64,000 bases of DNA from Velthaea sp965214335 (GCA_965214335.1 CBDCBO010000014.1:496001-560000), one strand, 5' to 3'. Positions 24,926 through 34,360 are shown, counted from the first letter of the stretch. Made by a program: numbers and translations. Notes: generated from the letters alone by a model not told the origin.

Positions 24926-25861
24926 ATGAAAGCCCGGCGAACAAACGCTCCACACCGGTCATTCGCGCACGGGAGCCCAACGCCAATCGCCACCTATGAC
25001 GTTCTCTGGATCGATACGTTCACGTCAACGCCGCTGCAAGGAAATGCGTGCGCCGTGTTTGTCGACGCGCGCGGGCTTGAACCGCCGGACATGCTCGCCA
25101 TCGCCCGCGAGATCAATCTTTCGGAAACCGCCTTCGTCTTTCCGTCGGATCAGGCTGATTTCGGCGTGCGCTATTTCATGCCGGTCGGTGAAATTCCGCT
25201 CGCCGGTCACCCGACGATCGCGACGACGCACGCGCTCCGCGAGATCGGCCGCATCGCCCCGGACCGTGAAAGCATAACGGTTCACATGCCGGCCGGAATC
25301 ATTCCGGTGGCGATCGAGTCGAATCCGGATGGCGCCAAACGCTATGCGATGTCGCAACCGGCACCGGTGTTCTTGTCCCAGCGCAAACGCGGTCCGATCG
25401 CCAAGGCGCTCGGGTTACGCAAAAGCGACCTGCTGGCGGACGTGCTGCCGCAAGTCGTGTCAACCGGAACCGCCCAATTGCAAATAGCGCTGGCGTCACT
25501 GGCGGCGCTGGACCGCATTGATGTCGATCGCCGGCTGCTGTTTCCGCAGTCGCGCGACTTCCTGAGCGCACACGTTTTCGCGCGCGGCGACGACGACTTT
25601 GCGTTGCACGCGCGCCACTTCGCCGACATCGGCGATGTACTCGAAGATCCGTTTACCGGCTCGGCAACCGGCGGAATGGCGGCGTACTGCGCGCGCTACG
25701 GGATACTCGCGGCCGACCACTATCGGGTGGCACAGGGGATGCACGTACACCGGCCGGGCAGCGCCGAGGTCCGCATCGCCGGCAGCGCGCCCGATGCCAT
25801 TGGCCGCATCACCGTCGTGGGCCAAGCCGTAACGGTGATGCGCGGATCGTTCGTCGTCTAA
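24926..25861 (+). CDS. PhzF family isomerase/epimerase
   Basis: 311-residue protein of the PhzF/diaminopimelate epimerase fold. Diagnostic elements are TSTPLQGNACAVF near residue 32, INLSETAFVF near 63 with the catalytic Glu, MPVGEIPLAGHPTIAT near 85, and DPFTGSATGGMAAYC near 243. Members isomerise small carboxylates such as dihydro-3-hydroxyanthranilate, but most have unknown substrates. The conserved domain begins near residue 24. It lies 45 bases upstream of the ABC importer operon on the same strand and might be co-transcribed with it. Confidence 0.9.
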   Translation: MKARRTNAPHRSFAHGSPTPIATYDVLWIDTFTSTPLQGNACAVFVDARGLEPPDMLAIAREINLSETAFVFPSDQADFGVRYFMPVGEIPLAGHPTIATTHALREIGRIAPDRESITVHMPAGIIPVAIESNPDGAKRYAMSQPAPVFLSQRKRGPIAKALGLRKSDLLADVLPQVVSTGTAQLQIALASLAALDRIDVDRRLLFPQSRDFLSAHVFARGDDDFALHARHFADIGDVLEDPFTGSATGGMAAYCARYGILAADHYRVAQGMHVHRPGSAEVRIAGSAPDAIGRITVVGQAVTVMRGSFVV

Positions 25862-25906
25862 AGACGCTCGGATGGCCAAAGGTTTTCGCCGATAGCGGCC
25901 AAAGCG

Positions 25907-26764
25907 ATGGCCGATGCGATGGTTTTCGCGCGTCGTTTAACGCCGATGCAGCCCGCCGCGAGCACTCACGACAATCGACCGGCACGTTTACCGGCGGTCG
26001 TCGAGGCACGCGATGTCGGCCTGATCTTCGGTTCGGGCGCCGATCAGACGGTCGCGCTTACCGGCGTCAATCTCACGATTCGGCGCGGCGAGTTCGTTTC
26101 GCTGATCGGACCGTCCGGCTGCGGAAAAACGACGCTCCTGCGCGCGATCGCCGATCTCGAACAACCAACGCACGGAAATTTAATCGTTAACGGCATGACG
26201 CCGGCCCAAGCGCGCCGCAAGCGTGCCTACGGCTACGTGTTTCAAGCGCCCGCCCTCTACCCGTGGCGGACGATCGAGCGCAACGTCATGCTACCGCTCG
26301 AAATCATGGGCTTGCCGGCAGCCGAGCAACGCGAGCGGACCCAGCGTTATCTCGAACTCGTCGGCTTACGTGAGTTTGGCCGGCGTTTTCCCTGGCAACT
26401 TTCGGGCGGCATGCAGCAACGTGCCTCGATCGCTCGCGCGCTCAGTTTCGAACCCGCGTTACTCCTCATGGACGAGCCGTTCGGCGCACTCGATGAAATT
26501 ACACGCGACGGGCTCAACGTGCATCTGCTCGACTTGTGGCAACGCACCGGAATGACGGTCGTGTTCGTAACGCACTCGATTCCGGAAGCGGTGTATCTCT
26601 CGACGCGCATCGTCGTCATGTCGCCGCGGCCGGGCCGGATCGTCGACGTGGTCGAGAACACGCTCGGCGCCGATCGGCCGCTCGATGTACGCGACACCGC
26701 CGAGTTTTTAGGCGTGGCGCACCGCGTGCGCACGGCACTCCATGCCGGACAAAGCTATGCGTGA
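25907..26764 (+). CDS. ABC importer ATPase, nitrate/sulfonate/pyrimidine type
   Basis: 285 residues. Walker A GPSGCGKTT lies near 68-76, the Q-loop in VFQAPALYPW, signature LSGGMQQRAS near 165, Walker B LLLMDEPFGALDE near 185, and the switch in VTHSIPEAVYLS. This signature and the PW after the Q-loop mark the SsuB/TauB/ThiZ group of importers. The first ~30 residues are variable, so ATG 25946 is an alternative start. It overlaps the first permease gene by eight bases. Together with two permeases and an NMT1-type binding protein it would import a small heterocycle or similar solute. Confidence 0.93.
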   Translation: MADAMVFARRLTPMQPAASTHDNRPARLPAVVEARDVGLIFGSGADQTVALTGVNLTIRRGEFVSLIGPSGCGKTTLLRAIADLEQPTHGNLIVNGMTPAQARRKRAYGYVFQAPALYPWRTIERNVMLPLEIMGLPAAEQRERTQRYLELVGLREFGRRFPWQLSGGMQQRASIARALSFEPALLLMDEPFGALDEITRDGLNVHLLDLWQRTGMTVVFVTHSIPEAVYLSTRIVVMSPRPGRIVDVVENTLGADRPLDVRDTAEFLGVAHRVRTALHAGQSYA

Positions 26765-27626
26765 CGCGGCCGCGCGGCGCATCGCGCCGATGCTCGTCGT
26801 GCTGCTGATCGTAACGTGCGGGTGGTATCTCGCGGCGCTGGCGTTGAATGCTTCGGCCGCCCGTAGCGTTGCCGGCGTCGCCGCCGCCCCGCTTGCGATC
26901 GCGCGCGGCGCCTGGTCGCTGGAGCGGCCGCTGCTGCCCGCACCGCATCAAGTTCTCCGGAGTGTGGCCGACGGCGTCTTCGGCCAACCCGTCAGCTCGC
27001 CGCGCAGTCTGGTCTATCATGCCGCAGTGACGGCGCAGAGCGCCGCCGTCGGCTTCGCGCTCGCGCTTATTTTCGGGATCGCGCTGGCCGTCGCAATCGT
27101 CAACGCCCGCACGCTGGATCGTTCGCTCATGCCGTGGATCGTCGCGAGCCAAACGATTCCCGTCATCGCGATCGCGCCGATGGTCATCGTGGTCCTCGGC
27201 AACATGGGGTTAACCGGCCTGTTGCCCAAGGCGCTCATCGCCGCCTGGCTCAGTTTTTTTCCCATCACGACCGCGATGGTTACCGGTTTACGCGCGCCCG
27301 ATCGCATGCACTTCGACCTCATGCGGACTTATAATGCCGGTCGCCGCGACGTCTTTCTGAAATTACGCTGGCCGGCATCACTGGGCTTCCTCTTCGCGGG
27401 CGTGAAGGTTGCCGCAACGCTCGCGCTCGTCGGAGCGATCGTGGCCGAACTGCCGACCGGCGCGCAAGCGGGACTTGGAGCGCGGCTCTTAGCTGGTTCG
27501 TATTACGGCCAGACGCTGCAAATTTGGGCCGCCTTGGTGATGGCCGGGCTGTTAACGCTGCTGGCGGTCGCGGCCGCGGACGGCGCGCAACAGGTGCTCG
27601 TCGCACGGCGCGGCGGACGGCTATGA
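26757..27626 (+). CDS. ABC importer permease 1
   Basis: 289 residues from ATG 26757; ATG 26742 is also in frame. About six transmembrane helices and the conserved cytoplasmic coupling loop (DRMHFDLMRTYNAGRRDVF, then LRWPASLGFLFAGVK) of BPD_transp_1 permeases. The N-terminus has an extra hydrophobic helix. It overlaps the ATPase gene upstream and the second permease downstream (ATGA), so translation of all three is coupled. Two different permeases in one operon imply a heterodimeric pore, less common than the single-gene SsuC type. Confidence 0.9.
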   Translation: MRDAAARRIAPMLVVLLIVTCGWYLAALALNASAARSVAGVAAAPLAIARGAWSLERPLLPAPHQVLRSVADGVFGQPVSSPRSLVYHAAVTAQSAAVGFALALIFGIALAVAIVNARTLDRSLMPWIVASQTIPVIAIAPMVIVVLGNMGLTGLLPKALIAAWLSFFPITTAMVTGLRAPDRMHFDLMRTYNAGRRDVFLKLRWPASLGFLFAGVKVAATLALVGAIVAELPTGAQAGLGARLLAGSYYGQTLQIWAALVMAGLLTLLAVAAADGAQQVLVARRGGRL

Positions 27627-28483
27627 TCGCAACGACGCTCATTCTGGTTGGTTCGCTGGCGGTCGGCACGCTCGTGTTGATTCAACTCGCGGGGCGCGAC
27701 GGTCGCCCGTTTCTCGTCGCGGCACCAGTGTTCTTTGGCGTGCTGCTGGTTTGGTGCTGGCAAGTGGCCTGTAGCGGCTACGGTGTGCCGCGCGTCTTAC
27801 TGCCGGCGCCGATCGCGATCGCGCAGGCCGTCGCAACGCATCTGCCGATGCTCGCCGCCGATTTCGTTCAGACCGTCGTGCACGCGGTGTTACCGGGCTA
27901 TGCCATCGGCTGCATCAGCGGTTACCTCACGGCGATAGCGCTCGACCGTTCGGTTTTTCTGCGGCGCGGGGTCTTGCCACTGGCCGGCTTGTTAGGCGCC
28001 ATGCCGATCGTCGGTATCGCGCCGATCATGGTGATGTGGTTCGGCTTCGATTGGCAGTCAAAAGCGGCGGTCGCGGCCGTGATGACGTTTTTCCCGATGC
28101 TGGTAAATACGCTCGCCGGGCTGGGCGCCACCGGGGCCTTGGAACGCGATCTGATGCGCTCGTACGGTGCGAGCTATTGGCAAACGCTGCTCACGTTGCG
28201 GCTGCCCGCCGGATTGCCGTTTGTCTTCAATGCGCTCAAATTAAACTTCACCTTGGCGCTCATCGGCGCACTCGTCGCCGAGTTCTTCGGCACACCGATT
28301 GTCGGCATGGGCTTTCGCATTTCGACCGAAGCCGCTCGGCTCGATATCGATGTGGTGTGGGCCGAAATAGCGCTGGCCGCGCTGACCGGCTCGGTCTGCT
28401 TCGCGGCACTCGCGCTGCTCGAACGTACCGTCTTGTTTTGGCATCCGTCGTTTCAGAGATCCGCACTCGTCAAGCGCTCATAA
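27623..28483 (+). CDS. ABC importer permease 2
   Basis: 286 residues starting at ATG 27623, overlapping permease 1 by four bases. Several hydrophobic helices and the coupling loop GALERDLMRSYGASYWQTLL followed by LRLPAGLPFVFNALK identify a BPD_transp_1 permease related to permease 1. The binding-protein gene begins ten bases after its stop. Confidence 0.9.
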   Translation: MIATTLILVGSLAVGTLVLIQLAGRDGRPFLVAAPVFFGVLLVWCWQVACSGYGVPRVLLPAPIAIAQAVATHLPMLAADFVQTVVHAVLPGYAIGCISGYLTAIALDRSVFLRRGVLPLAGLLGAMPIVGIAPIMVMWFGFDWQSKAAVAAVMTFFPMLVNTLAGLGATGALERDLMRSYGASYWQTLLTLRLPAGLPFVFNALKLNFTLALIGALVAEFFGTPIVGMGFRISTEAARLDIDVVWAEIALAALTGSVCFAALALLERTVLFWHPSFQRSALVKRS

Positions 28484-28493
28484 GGGATCGATC

Positions 28494-29492
28494 ATGAGAA
28501 CATTGCTGCTCGGTATCGCCTGCTTCTTCGCCGTTTTGGCCGGACCGGCTCAAGCCGCCGACAAACTGACGTTACAACTCAAGTGGGTTGCGCAAGCCCA
28601 GTTCGCGGGCTATTACGTTGCCGACGCCAAGGGGTTTTACAAGGCGGCCGGCTTGGACGTCACGATCAAACCGGGCGGACCGGATATCAATCCGTCGCAG
28701 ATCATCGCGGCCGGTGGCGCGGATGTCATCGTCGATTGGATGGGCGATGCGCTCGCGGCGCGTGAAAAGGGCGTACCGCTGGTCAACATCGCGCAAGTCT
28801 TTCAAAAATCCGGTTTGGAGATGACCTGCCGCAACGACAGCGGGGTCAAGACGCCGGCCGACTTCAAAGGCAAGACGCTGGGCATTTGGTATGCCGGCAA
28901 CGAGTATCCGTTTCTCGCTTGGATGAGTAAGTTAAATTACTCGATCGACGGCGGTCCGGGCGGCGTGACGGTGCTCAAACAAGCCTTTAATGTCGATCCG
29001 CTGCTACAGAAACAGGCGGCCTGCATTTCGACCATGACATACAACGAGTATTGGCAACTGATCGAGGCCGGAATGAAGCCCGATCAGCTAACCGTCTTCA
29101 AGTACGAAAATCTGGGCGTCGCGACGCTCGAAGACGGCTTGTATACGACCGATACGGAACTCAAAGACCCAGCTTCCGTGGATAAACTCGCGCGCTTCGT
29201 CAAAGCATCGATGCTCGGTTGGCAATATGCGATCGCGCACCAAGATGAGGCGGTGAAAATCGTGTTGTCGAACGATACGGCTGGTTCGCAAACCGCCGAA
29301 CATCAAAAACGGATGATGGGTGAAATCGCGAAGCTCGTCGCGGGCAGCACGCGCGGAATCGGCTACTTAGACGACGCTTCCGCGAATCGGACCGTCGCGG
29401 TGCTCATGGGCGGTAAAAGCGAGCCGGTGATTACCAAGAAGCCGACGGGCGCGTGGACGCATAGCGTTTGGGATAAAGCCGGAATTCATTAA
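28494..29492 (+). CDS. NMT1/THI5-like periplasmic substrate-binding protein
   Basis: 332 residues with a Sec signal peptide (MRTLLLGIACFFAVLAG, cleavage after AQA near residue 21). The mature start KLTLQLKWVAQAQFAGYYVA and the IKPGGPDINP segment are hallmarks of the NMT1/ThiY/RibY family, which binds pyrimidine precursors, riboflavin or related rings. AAGGGA lies 7-8 bases before the ATG. Since the same island encodes reductive pyrimidine and purine breakdown, a pyrimidine, hydantoin or similar heterocycle is the likely cargo; this is inference from context. Confidence 0.9.
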   Translation: MRTLLLGIACFFAVLAGPAQAADKLTLQLKWVAQAQFAGYYVADAKGFYKAAGLDVTIKPGGPDINPSQIIAAGGADVIVDWMGDALAAREKGVPLVNIAQVFQKSGLEMTCRNDSGVKTPADFKGKTLGIWYAGNEYPFLAWMSKLNYSIDGGPGGVTVLKQAFNVDPLLQKQAACISTMTYNEYWQLIEAGMKPDQLTVFKYENLGVATLEDGLYTTDTELKDPASVDKLARFVKASMLGWQYAIAHQDEAVKIVLSNDTAGSQTAEHQKRMMGEIAKLVAGSTRGIGYLDDASANRTVAVLMGGKSEPVITKKPTGAWTHSVWDKAGIH

Positions 29493-29524
29493 CCGGCAAG
29501 ATCTTTTACCTGCGATAATATAAA

Positions 29525-29568
29525 GCCGCCGCAGGCGGCCGCATACGCGCTTCGGACGCGCGTATGCG
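29525..29568. terminator. Tandem hairpins between convergent genes
   Basis: Two adjacent stem-loops: GCCGCC-GCA-GGCGGC (29525-29539), directly followed by an 11-bp perfect stem with arms 29540-29550 and 29558-29568 around a TTCGGAC loop. They lie between the end of the binding-protein gene and the end of the convergent small secreted protein gene. There is no clean T-tract, so intrinsic termination in either direction is probable but not certain. Confidence 0.55.
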
Positions 29569-29627
29569 TTGTTCTCGTTGCCGGAACTCCAGCCGTTTCT
29601 CATCAACTGCCGGCGAGACGCTACTTC

Positions 29628-29930
29628 CTAGCGCGCGACCCGCGCCAAGCTCCGAATGCGCCGGTCCGTATACACGCCGGCAAAGAGCGCTAACAGTCCG
29701 CTGGCCGGCAGCAGCCACGTCACCAAATAGGGCTCGAGTGGCGATCGCCCAGGTCCACCCGGCAGCGACGCATGTGCCATCGAAAGGCCGCCCTCGACGG
29801 CTCGATCCGCTCCCGGCGCGGTCGGCAATGGGCCCGGGCCCGACTGCGCATATGCGTGCGCGCTCAGCCAGACGACGAAGAGCAGTACGGCACATGCCGG
29901 CACGAGAAATCGCTTGCACACAAAGTTCAT
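29628..29930 (-). CDS. Small secreted or membrane-anchored protein, 100 residues
   Basis: From ATG 29930 the protein begins with a signal sequence (MNFVCKRFLVPACAVLLFVV, likely cleaved after AYA), has a Gly/Pro-rich middle (QSGPGPLPTAPG, LPGGPGRSP) and ends with a hydrophobic helix VTWLLPASGLLALFAGVY followed by a basic tail. This gives a short periplasmic segment with a C-terminal anchor. No family was recognised. The signal peptide and codon usage support a real gene; a longer frame from 30062 lacks support. Confidence 0.55.
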   Translation of the reverse strand: MNFVCKRFLVPACAVLLFVVWLSAHAYAQSGPGPLPTAPGADRAVEGGLSMAHASLPGGPGRSPLEPYLVTWLLPASGLLALFAGVYTDRRIRSLARVAR

Positions 29931-30440
29931 GCGCGCATCGTTGCCACGTTTGGTCGTTTCTACTCTAAGTCGGCTAGTCAGACGACAAGGGAGCCGCAAA
30001 CGTGCGAAGTCCAAATGAGACGAAGTCATCGTCCAGGCCACCCGTCTCCTAGCCTGGCGCAAGCGGCAGCGCAGAGCCGAGCCAAGATCAGCTTGAGATC
30101 GACCCCGGGGCGCCGCCGCGGACCTCGGGGCTTTCTCCGGTGCGGCACAATACGGCCTGAGTTGCGCGATTGCAACGAAGCTTCAGAGTGGGCGCCGAAT
30201 GGCCGGCGGAGCTCAGCCGCGAAAGGAAATACGCAAATGCCGAACCCCACCTGATCCATTCATCTAGCGAGTGAACGCCGACCTCGCCGAAGGGCAGGCC
30301 GAACTCGATCGAGGCGAACGTATGCGTGGCACAGCTACTCGCCAAGGTTAACGGGTAACACACACCATCGCATTGGCGGAGCGCAATAGTCAGACGACGA
30401 TTTGACTCAAGGTCTACGCCCCGAAAGGAATGACCGACCT
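29931..30440 (+). other. 510-base intergenic region
   Basis: Lies between the small secreted protein gene and the Uma2-type gene, which are divergent. A 12-base direct repeat, TAGTCAGACGAC, occurs at 29975-29986 and 30387-30398. TTGACT at 30400-30405 could be a -35 for the Uma2 gene. The minus-strand 91-residue frame at 30088-30363 has no recognisable domain. Nothing else was supported. Confidence 0.4.
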
Positions 30441-30998
30441 ATGGCTGTCGCCGAGCCCGTCCTCCACCCATACCGCTTTTCGCGCGCCGAATACTACGCG
30501 ATTGCCGACTCGCTCGACCCTGCTTTGCGCTACGAGCTGCTCGACGGAACCATCTACGCGATACGTCCCGCAAAGCCGCCCCACGCTGGTGTCGTGACCT
30601 TTTTCGGGAACCGCTTGGCACCGCTCGTCGGGCGTTACCTCATCCGCGCAGAGAATACGCTGGAAATCGAACCGGCCGGCTCGCCGGAGCCCGACGTCGC
30701 CGTTGTGAGCTTTCGCACGGACTACTACAAGACGCGCCATCCGAACGGGGGCGATGCTTCGCTCGTGATCGAGGTCGGCGACACCGAACGCAACCCGCGC
30801 GAGAAAATGCGCGAATACATGCGCGACGGCCGCATCCCTCTGGCCTGGCGGGCCGATATTCCGGGCCGCTTCGTCGAGATTTGGACGCCTGCCGACAGCG
30901 AAAACCAGCGTGAAGTTTTGCGCGGCGACGATCGGTTTGCATTCGAGGGTGTCGCGTTCGTCGTCAGCGAGGTCTTCGAGGGAATCCCCCGTCCGTAA
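30441..30998 (+). CDS. Uma2 family (DUF820) putative endonuclease
   Basis: 185 residues from ATG 30441. The family order is seen: ELLDGTIYAIRPAKPPHAGVV near residue 29, then EPDVAVVS near 80, LVIEVGDTERNPREKMREYMRDG near 104 and a FVEIWTP strand. The D...EV...K residues match the PD-(D/E)xK core expected in this group. Uma2 proteins are abundant in cyanobacteria, Chloroflexi and other lineages and spread readily, but their function is not established. It is monocistronic, with AAAGGAA about 12 bases upstream. Confidence 0.85.
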   Translation: MAVAEPVLHPYRFSRAEYYAIADSLDPALRYELLDGTIYAIRPAKPPHAGVVTFFGNRLAPLVGRYLIRAENTLEIEPAGSPEPDVAVVSFRTDYYKTRHPNGGDASLVIEVGDTERNPREKMREYMRDGRIPLAWRADIPGRFVEIWTPADSENQREVLRGDDRFAFEGVAFVVSEVFEGIPRP

Positions 30999-31170
30999 AC
31001 CACCGCTCTTGAAACGGTCAAGCGCCGCGCTAAATACCGACGGCAGAACACGCTCCCGCCACATTTGCCGATTATACTGACGCGATCGCAAGAGGCGTCC
31101 CGGCGTGAACGCGTCCTTGAACTTTGTTCCGCATCGATTCGACGATTTCTATCCGGCGTGCGTCTCCGGT

Positions 31171-32784
31171 CTACGGCGCGTGCGGAATGATGCCGGGGAT
31201 TAAGAATTGTTGAATCGCGACGAGTGCGCCGAGCGCGATCGTCAGAATGATGCTATGCGGGAACGTGCGCGCGAAGACGCGTCCTTCCTGACCTTTGAGA
31301 TCAGTTACCGATGTACCGGTCGTCAAATTCTGCGGTGAGATCATCTTGCCCATGACGCCGCCCGATGAATTCGTGGCGGCGAACAATACCGGATCGAGAT
31401 TGAGCTGATTTGCCGCTACCACTTGCAAATTGCCGAACAGCGCGTTGCCCGACGTGTCGCTCCCCGAGAGAAAAACCGCGACCCAGCCTAAGAACGGTGA
31501 CAGGAGCACGAAGAGCACGCCGACTGAGGCGACGCCAAGTCCGAGCGTATAGTTCAAGCCGGAATAGTTCATCAGATACGCAAGCCCGATGATGAGCATG
31601 ACGGTGAAGATCGGAATGCGCGCTTGGCGCCACGTCACCGCGACGCAACCCATGATGTCGCCAACCGGCAAGCGGACGGCAAACGCCGTGATCAGCGCCG
31701 CGACGAGAATAGCCGTGCCGGTAGCCAACGGCTGAAAATCCCAAATTGCAGCATAAGGCGTGCCCTTATAAAGCGTAATGGAAATGGCGTTATGTAAACC
31801 CGGCCATTGAATCTTTGTATCGCCGATTTTGAAAATACTGAGCGTCGTCCAGATGATGACCGTTAGCGTCACGACGATCCACGGCAGCCAGGCACCAATC
31901 GTGGCGGAAACGCCCGCCGGCGCCCGATGCGCAATCACACCCTCGCGAACGGCATACGTCGGATTGGGCGCGGGTTTCCAGTATTGCAGAAAGAGCAACG
32001 TCAGCACGAGCGAGCCGAGCGATGACAGTACGTCGGTAAGGCTATAGTTGATATAGTTCGAGCAAATAAACTGAATCAAACCGAATGCGCCGCCCGAGAC
32101 GAGCAACACCGGCCACAGTTGACGGATCGACTTGAGTCCGCCATAGACGCCGATGACGTAGAACGGCAGTAGAAAGGCGAAGAACGGCAACTGCCGGCCG
32201 ACCATCGCACCCAGGACCGTCGGTGACAGATGCGTGACGGCGCCCAGAACGGTGATGGGTACGCCCAAGGCACCGAATGCGACCGGCGCCGTATCGAAGA
32301 TGAGCGTGAATACAAGCGCGTCGATCGCCGGAAAGCCGACCGCGATGAGCAGTGAACTCGTGATTGCCACCGGTGTTCCGAAGCCGGCGATTCCTTCAAG
32401 CAGCGCGCCGAAGCAGTAGCCGACGACAACGAGGATGATGCGCCGGTCATTGGGTAAATGCGCCAGTATCCACTCGCGGAACGCGTCGAACCGGCCCGAT
32501 TTTACCGCAATGTTATACAGTAGCAGCGCATTGACGACGATCCACATAATCGGCCAGACCGCGAACGTTGCGCCGTTTGCCACCGACGCCAGCGCTAAGC
32601 CAATTGGTAACTGCCAAACGCCGACGGAGATGATTAACGCCAGCACGAGCCCGGCGAGCGACGCTTGCCACGCGGGACGCCGTAACACGCCGAGCATGAC
32701 CAAGACCGCAACGATCGGCAGCGTCGCGACAATGAACGACGGCAACAGGGCGCCGGCGACCGGCGTGAGCAACTGCGGAAACAT
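31171..32784 (-). CDS. lldP: L-lactate permease
   Basis: 537-residue transporter from ATG 32784 with a strong ribosome site (AGGGGGA). It has about 13-14 hydrophobic helices. Family marks include FEWxL-type HLPNDRRIILVVVGY, CFGALLEGIAGFGTPVAI near 125, and the C-terminal FLSGSDTSGNALFGNLQ and TNSSGGVMGKMISPQN. LldP imports lactate or glycolate with protons. No lactate dehydrogenase gene is adjacent; it is an isolated gene beside the nucleobase-degradation genes, where it might serve to use or export carboxylates. Confidence 0.94.
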   Translation of the reverse strand: MFPQLLTPVAGALLPSFIVATLPIVAVLVMLGVLRRPAWQASLAGLVLALIISVGVWQLPIGLALASVANGATFAVWPIMWIVVNALLLYNIAVKSGRFDAFREWILAHLPNDRRIILVVVGYCFGALLEGIAGFGTPVAITSSLLIAVGFPAIDALVFTLIFDTAPVAFGALGVPITVLGAVTHLSPTVLGAMVGRQLPFFAFLLPFYVIGVYGGLKSIRQLWPVLLVSGGAFGLIQFICSNYINYSLTDVLSSLGSLVLTLLFLQYWKPAPNPTYAVREGVIAHRAPAGVSATIGAWLPWIVVTLTVIIWTTLSIFKIGDTKIQWPGLHNAISITLYKGTPYAAIWDFQPLATGTAILVAALITAFAVRLPVGDIMGCVAVTWRQARIPIFTVMLIIGLAYLMNYSGLNYTLGLGVASVGVLFVLLSPFLGWVAVFLSGSDTSGNALFGNLQVVAANQLNLDPVLFAATNSSGGVMGKMISPQNLTTGTSVTDLKGQEGRVFARTFPHSIILTIALGALVAIQQFLIPGIIPHAP

Positions 32785-33008
32785 GATTCTTCCCCCTGAT
32801 GGTCGCGGCCGGACGCCCAAGTGACATTGGCAGACCGCCCGCGCATGCGAACGTCGCCCGGGCTGAACCGGGGCGAATCACCCCGCTGCCGGTGCGAGAT
32901 CGAGCAGCATTCCGGTGATCGGCGCTTGTTTTGCTTTGGTCTCCTAATGCGTGATTCGCATGCGGCGTCCTTGCACGCGCGCGCGGATTTTCGCTACGGA
33001 GCCGTGCA

Positions 33009-33407
33009 CTGACGCCGGCGCAGGCGGGTCGGTGGAGCATCGAACGCACCATCTGCAACGCCGGCGACGACAGCCCAATTTCGTGCACCGGCTCGGCGCA
33101 TTTGCAGCAATGCGGCGCGACGATGCTCTACGACGAAGCCGTCTCGTATCGGCTTGGCGATCGGCTCATCAAGGCGGCCCGCCACTATCGCTTCATGACC
33201 GAGGCCCAAACGATCGTTGCATCGTTTGCCGAAGGCACACCCTTTTTCTCACTCCGCCTGAGCCCCACGGGCACGGGATCCGCGGTACATTATTGCGGCG
33301 ACGATGTCTACACGCTGAGCCTGACGCTGGGCACCGATCGTTGGCACACCGACTGGATCATCCGGGGCACGAAGCGGCTGCGCATCGTTACCTGCTACAC
33401 ACGCTAG
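33009..33407 (+). CDS. DUF6314 family protein with probable CTG start
   Basis: The conserved DUF6314 segments are present: GRWSIERTI at the N-terminus, then MLYDEAVSYRLGD, FFSLRLSPTG, VHYCGDDVYTLSL, DRWHTDWIIRG and KRLRIVTCYTR at the end. The N-terminal strand lies upstream of the first ATG, GTG or TTG in the frame. CTG at 33009 is preceded by GGAG with a 7-nt spacer, so it is the best start (132 residues). Starting at TTG 33102 would remove the conserved GxWxxxR strand. A sequencing error or a decayed start is the alternative. The family is a beta-barrel-like fold of unknown role. Confidence 0.6.
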   Translation: MTPAQAGRWSIERTICNAGDDSPISCTGSAHLQQCGATMLYDEAVSYRLGDRLIKAARHYRFMTEAQTIVASFAEGTPFFSLRLSPTGTGSAVHYCGDDVYTLSLTLGTDRWHTDWIIRGTKRLRIVTCYTR

Positions 33408-33466
33408 CGCACCGGTGCTCGGCGGCGCACGCCGTTACACCGAAGCACTGCCCGTGGCGACGGTCG

Positions 33467-34360
33467 TCAAACGTCGATCATCGCGCCGTACGTCTCAGGC
33501 CGGCGGTCGCGATAGAACTGCCACGTGTTGCGCACCTCGGTGATGAGCGCGCGATCCATCTCGCCGATGACCACTTCGTCGCGGTCGCGGCTGGCCGATG
33601 CGACAATTTGTCCGCGCGGATCGACCAGGTACGACTGGCCGTAGAATTCGCCCATGTTCCACGGGGTCTCGATGCCGACCCGGTTGATCGCACCGACATA
33701 GTAGCCGTTCGCGACCGCGTGCGCCGGTTGCTCGAGCTTCCAAAGATATTCCGACAAGCCCGCGACGGTCGCCGACGGATTGAATACGATCTCCGCGCCG
33801 GCCAGGCCCAGCATCCGCGCGCCCTCGGGAAAGTGCCGATCGTAGCAGATATAGACGCCGACGTGCGCGTACCGCGTCGCGAACACCGGATACCCGCTAT
33901 TACCGGGCTTGAAGTAATACTTCTCCCAGAAACCGCAACCGGCGGGGCCCGCCGCAACTTGCGGTATATGGTGTTTGCGATAGCGCCCAAGATACGTGCC
34001 GTCGGCATCGATCACGGCCGCCGTGTTGTAATACACCCCTGCGATCGTCACTTCGTAGATCGGCACGATCAGCACGATTTCCAATTCGCGCGCGAGGTCT
34101 TGCATCAAGCGCGTCGTCGGACCGTCGGGAATGTGCTCCGTCGCCGCGTACCACTTCGGGTTTTGTTCGGTGCAGAAGTAGGGACCGTAAAACAGCTCTT
34201 GCAAGCAAACGATCTGGGCCCCGCGCAGCGCCGCTTCACGGATCAGGCCGACATGTTTCTCGATCGAGCGCGCCTTGTGCACCTCGACCGGTTGGGCACC
34301 GTCGGTTTCATGATGCGTTTGGATCAGGCCGATCGTGACCGTATCGCCGGGCGCGTTCAT
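33467..34360 (-). CDS. pydC: Beta-ureidopropionase (nitrilase superfamily)
   Basis: 297 residues. The catalytic triad of the nitrilase fold is present: Glu in CLQELFYGPYF near residue 54, Lys in YRKHHIPQ near 128, and Cys in GVYICYDRHFPEGA near 169. The sequence pattern fits N-carbamoyl-beta-alanine amidohydrolase, the last step of reductive pyrimidine breakdown (products beta-alanine, ammonia, CO2). N-carbamoyl-D-amino acid hydrolysis is a related option. Its ATG overlaps the stop of the dihydropyrimidinase gene, and it is the last gene of the preT-preA operon. Confidence 0.92.
   Translation of the reverse strand: MNAPGDTVTIGLIQTHHETDGAQPVEVHKARSIEKHVGLIREAALRGAQIVCLQELFYGPYFCTEQNPKWYAATEHIPDGPTTRLMQDLARELEIVLIVPIYEVTIAGVYYNTAAVIDADGTYLGRYRKHHIPQVAAGPAGCGFWEKYYFKPGNSGYPVFATRYAHVGVYICYDRHFPEGARMLGLAGAEIVFNPSATVAGLSEYLWKLEQPAHAVANGYYVGAINRVGIETPWNMGEFYGQSYLVDPRGQIVASASRDRDEVVIGEMDRALITEVRNTWQFYRDRRPETYGAMIDV

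Noticed and set aside
29975..30398. 12-base direct repeat TAGTCAGACGAC in two copies 412 bases apart, considered as a mobile-element footprint
   Set aside because: No transposase, terminal inverted repeats or duplication of flanks; two copies are too few to call an element.
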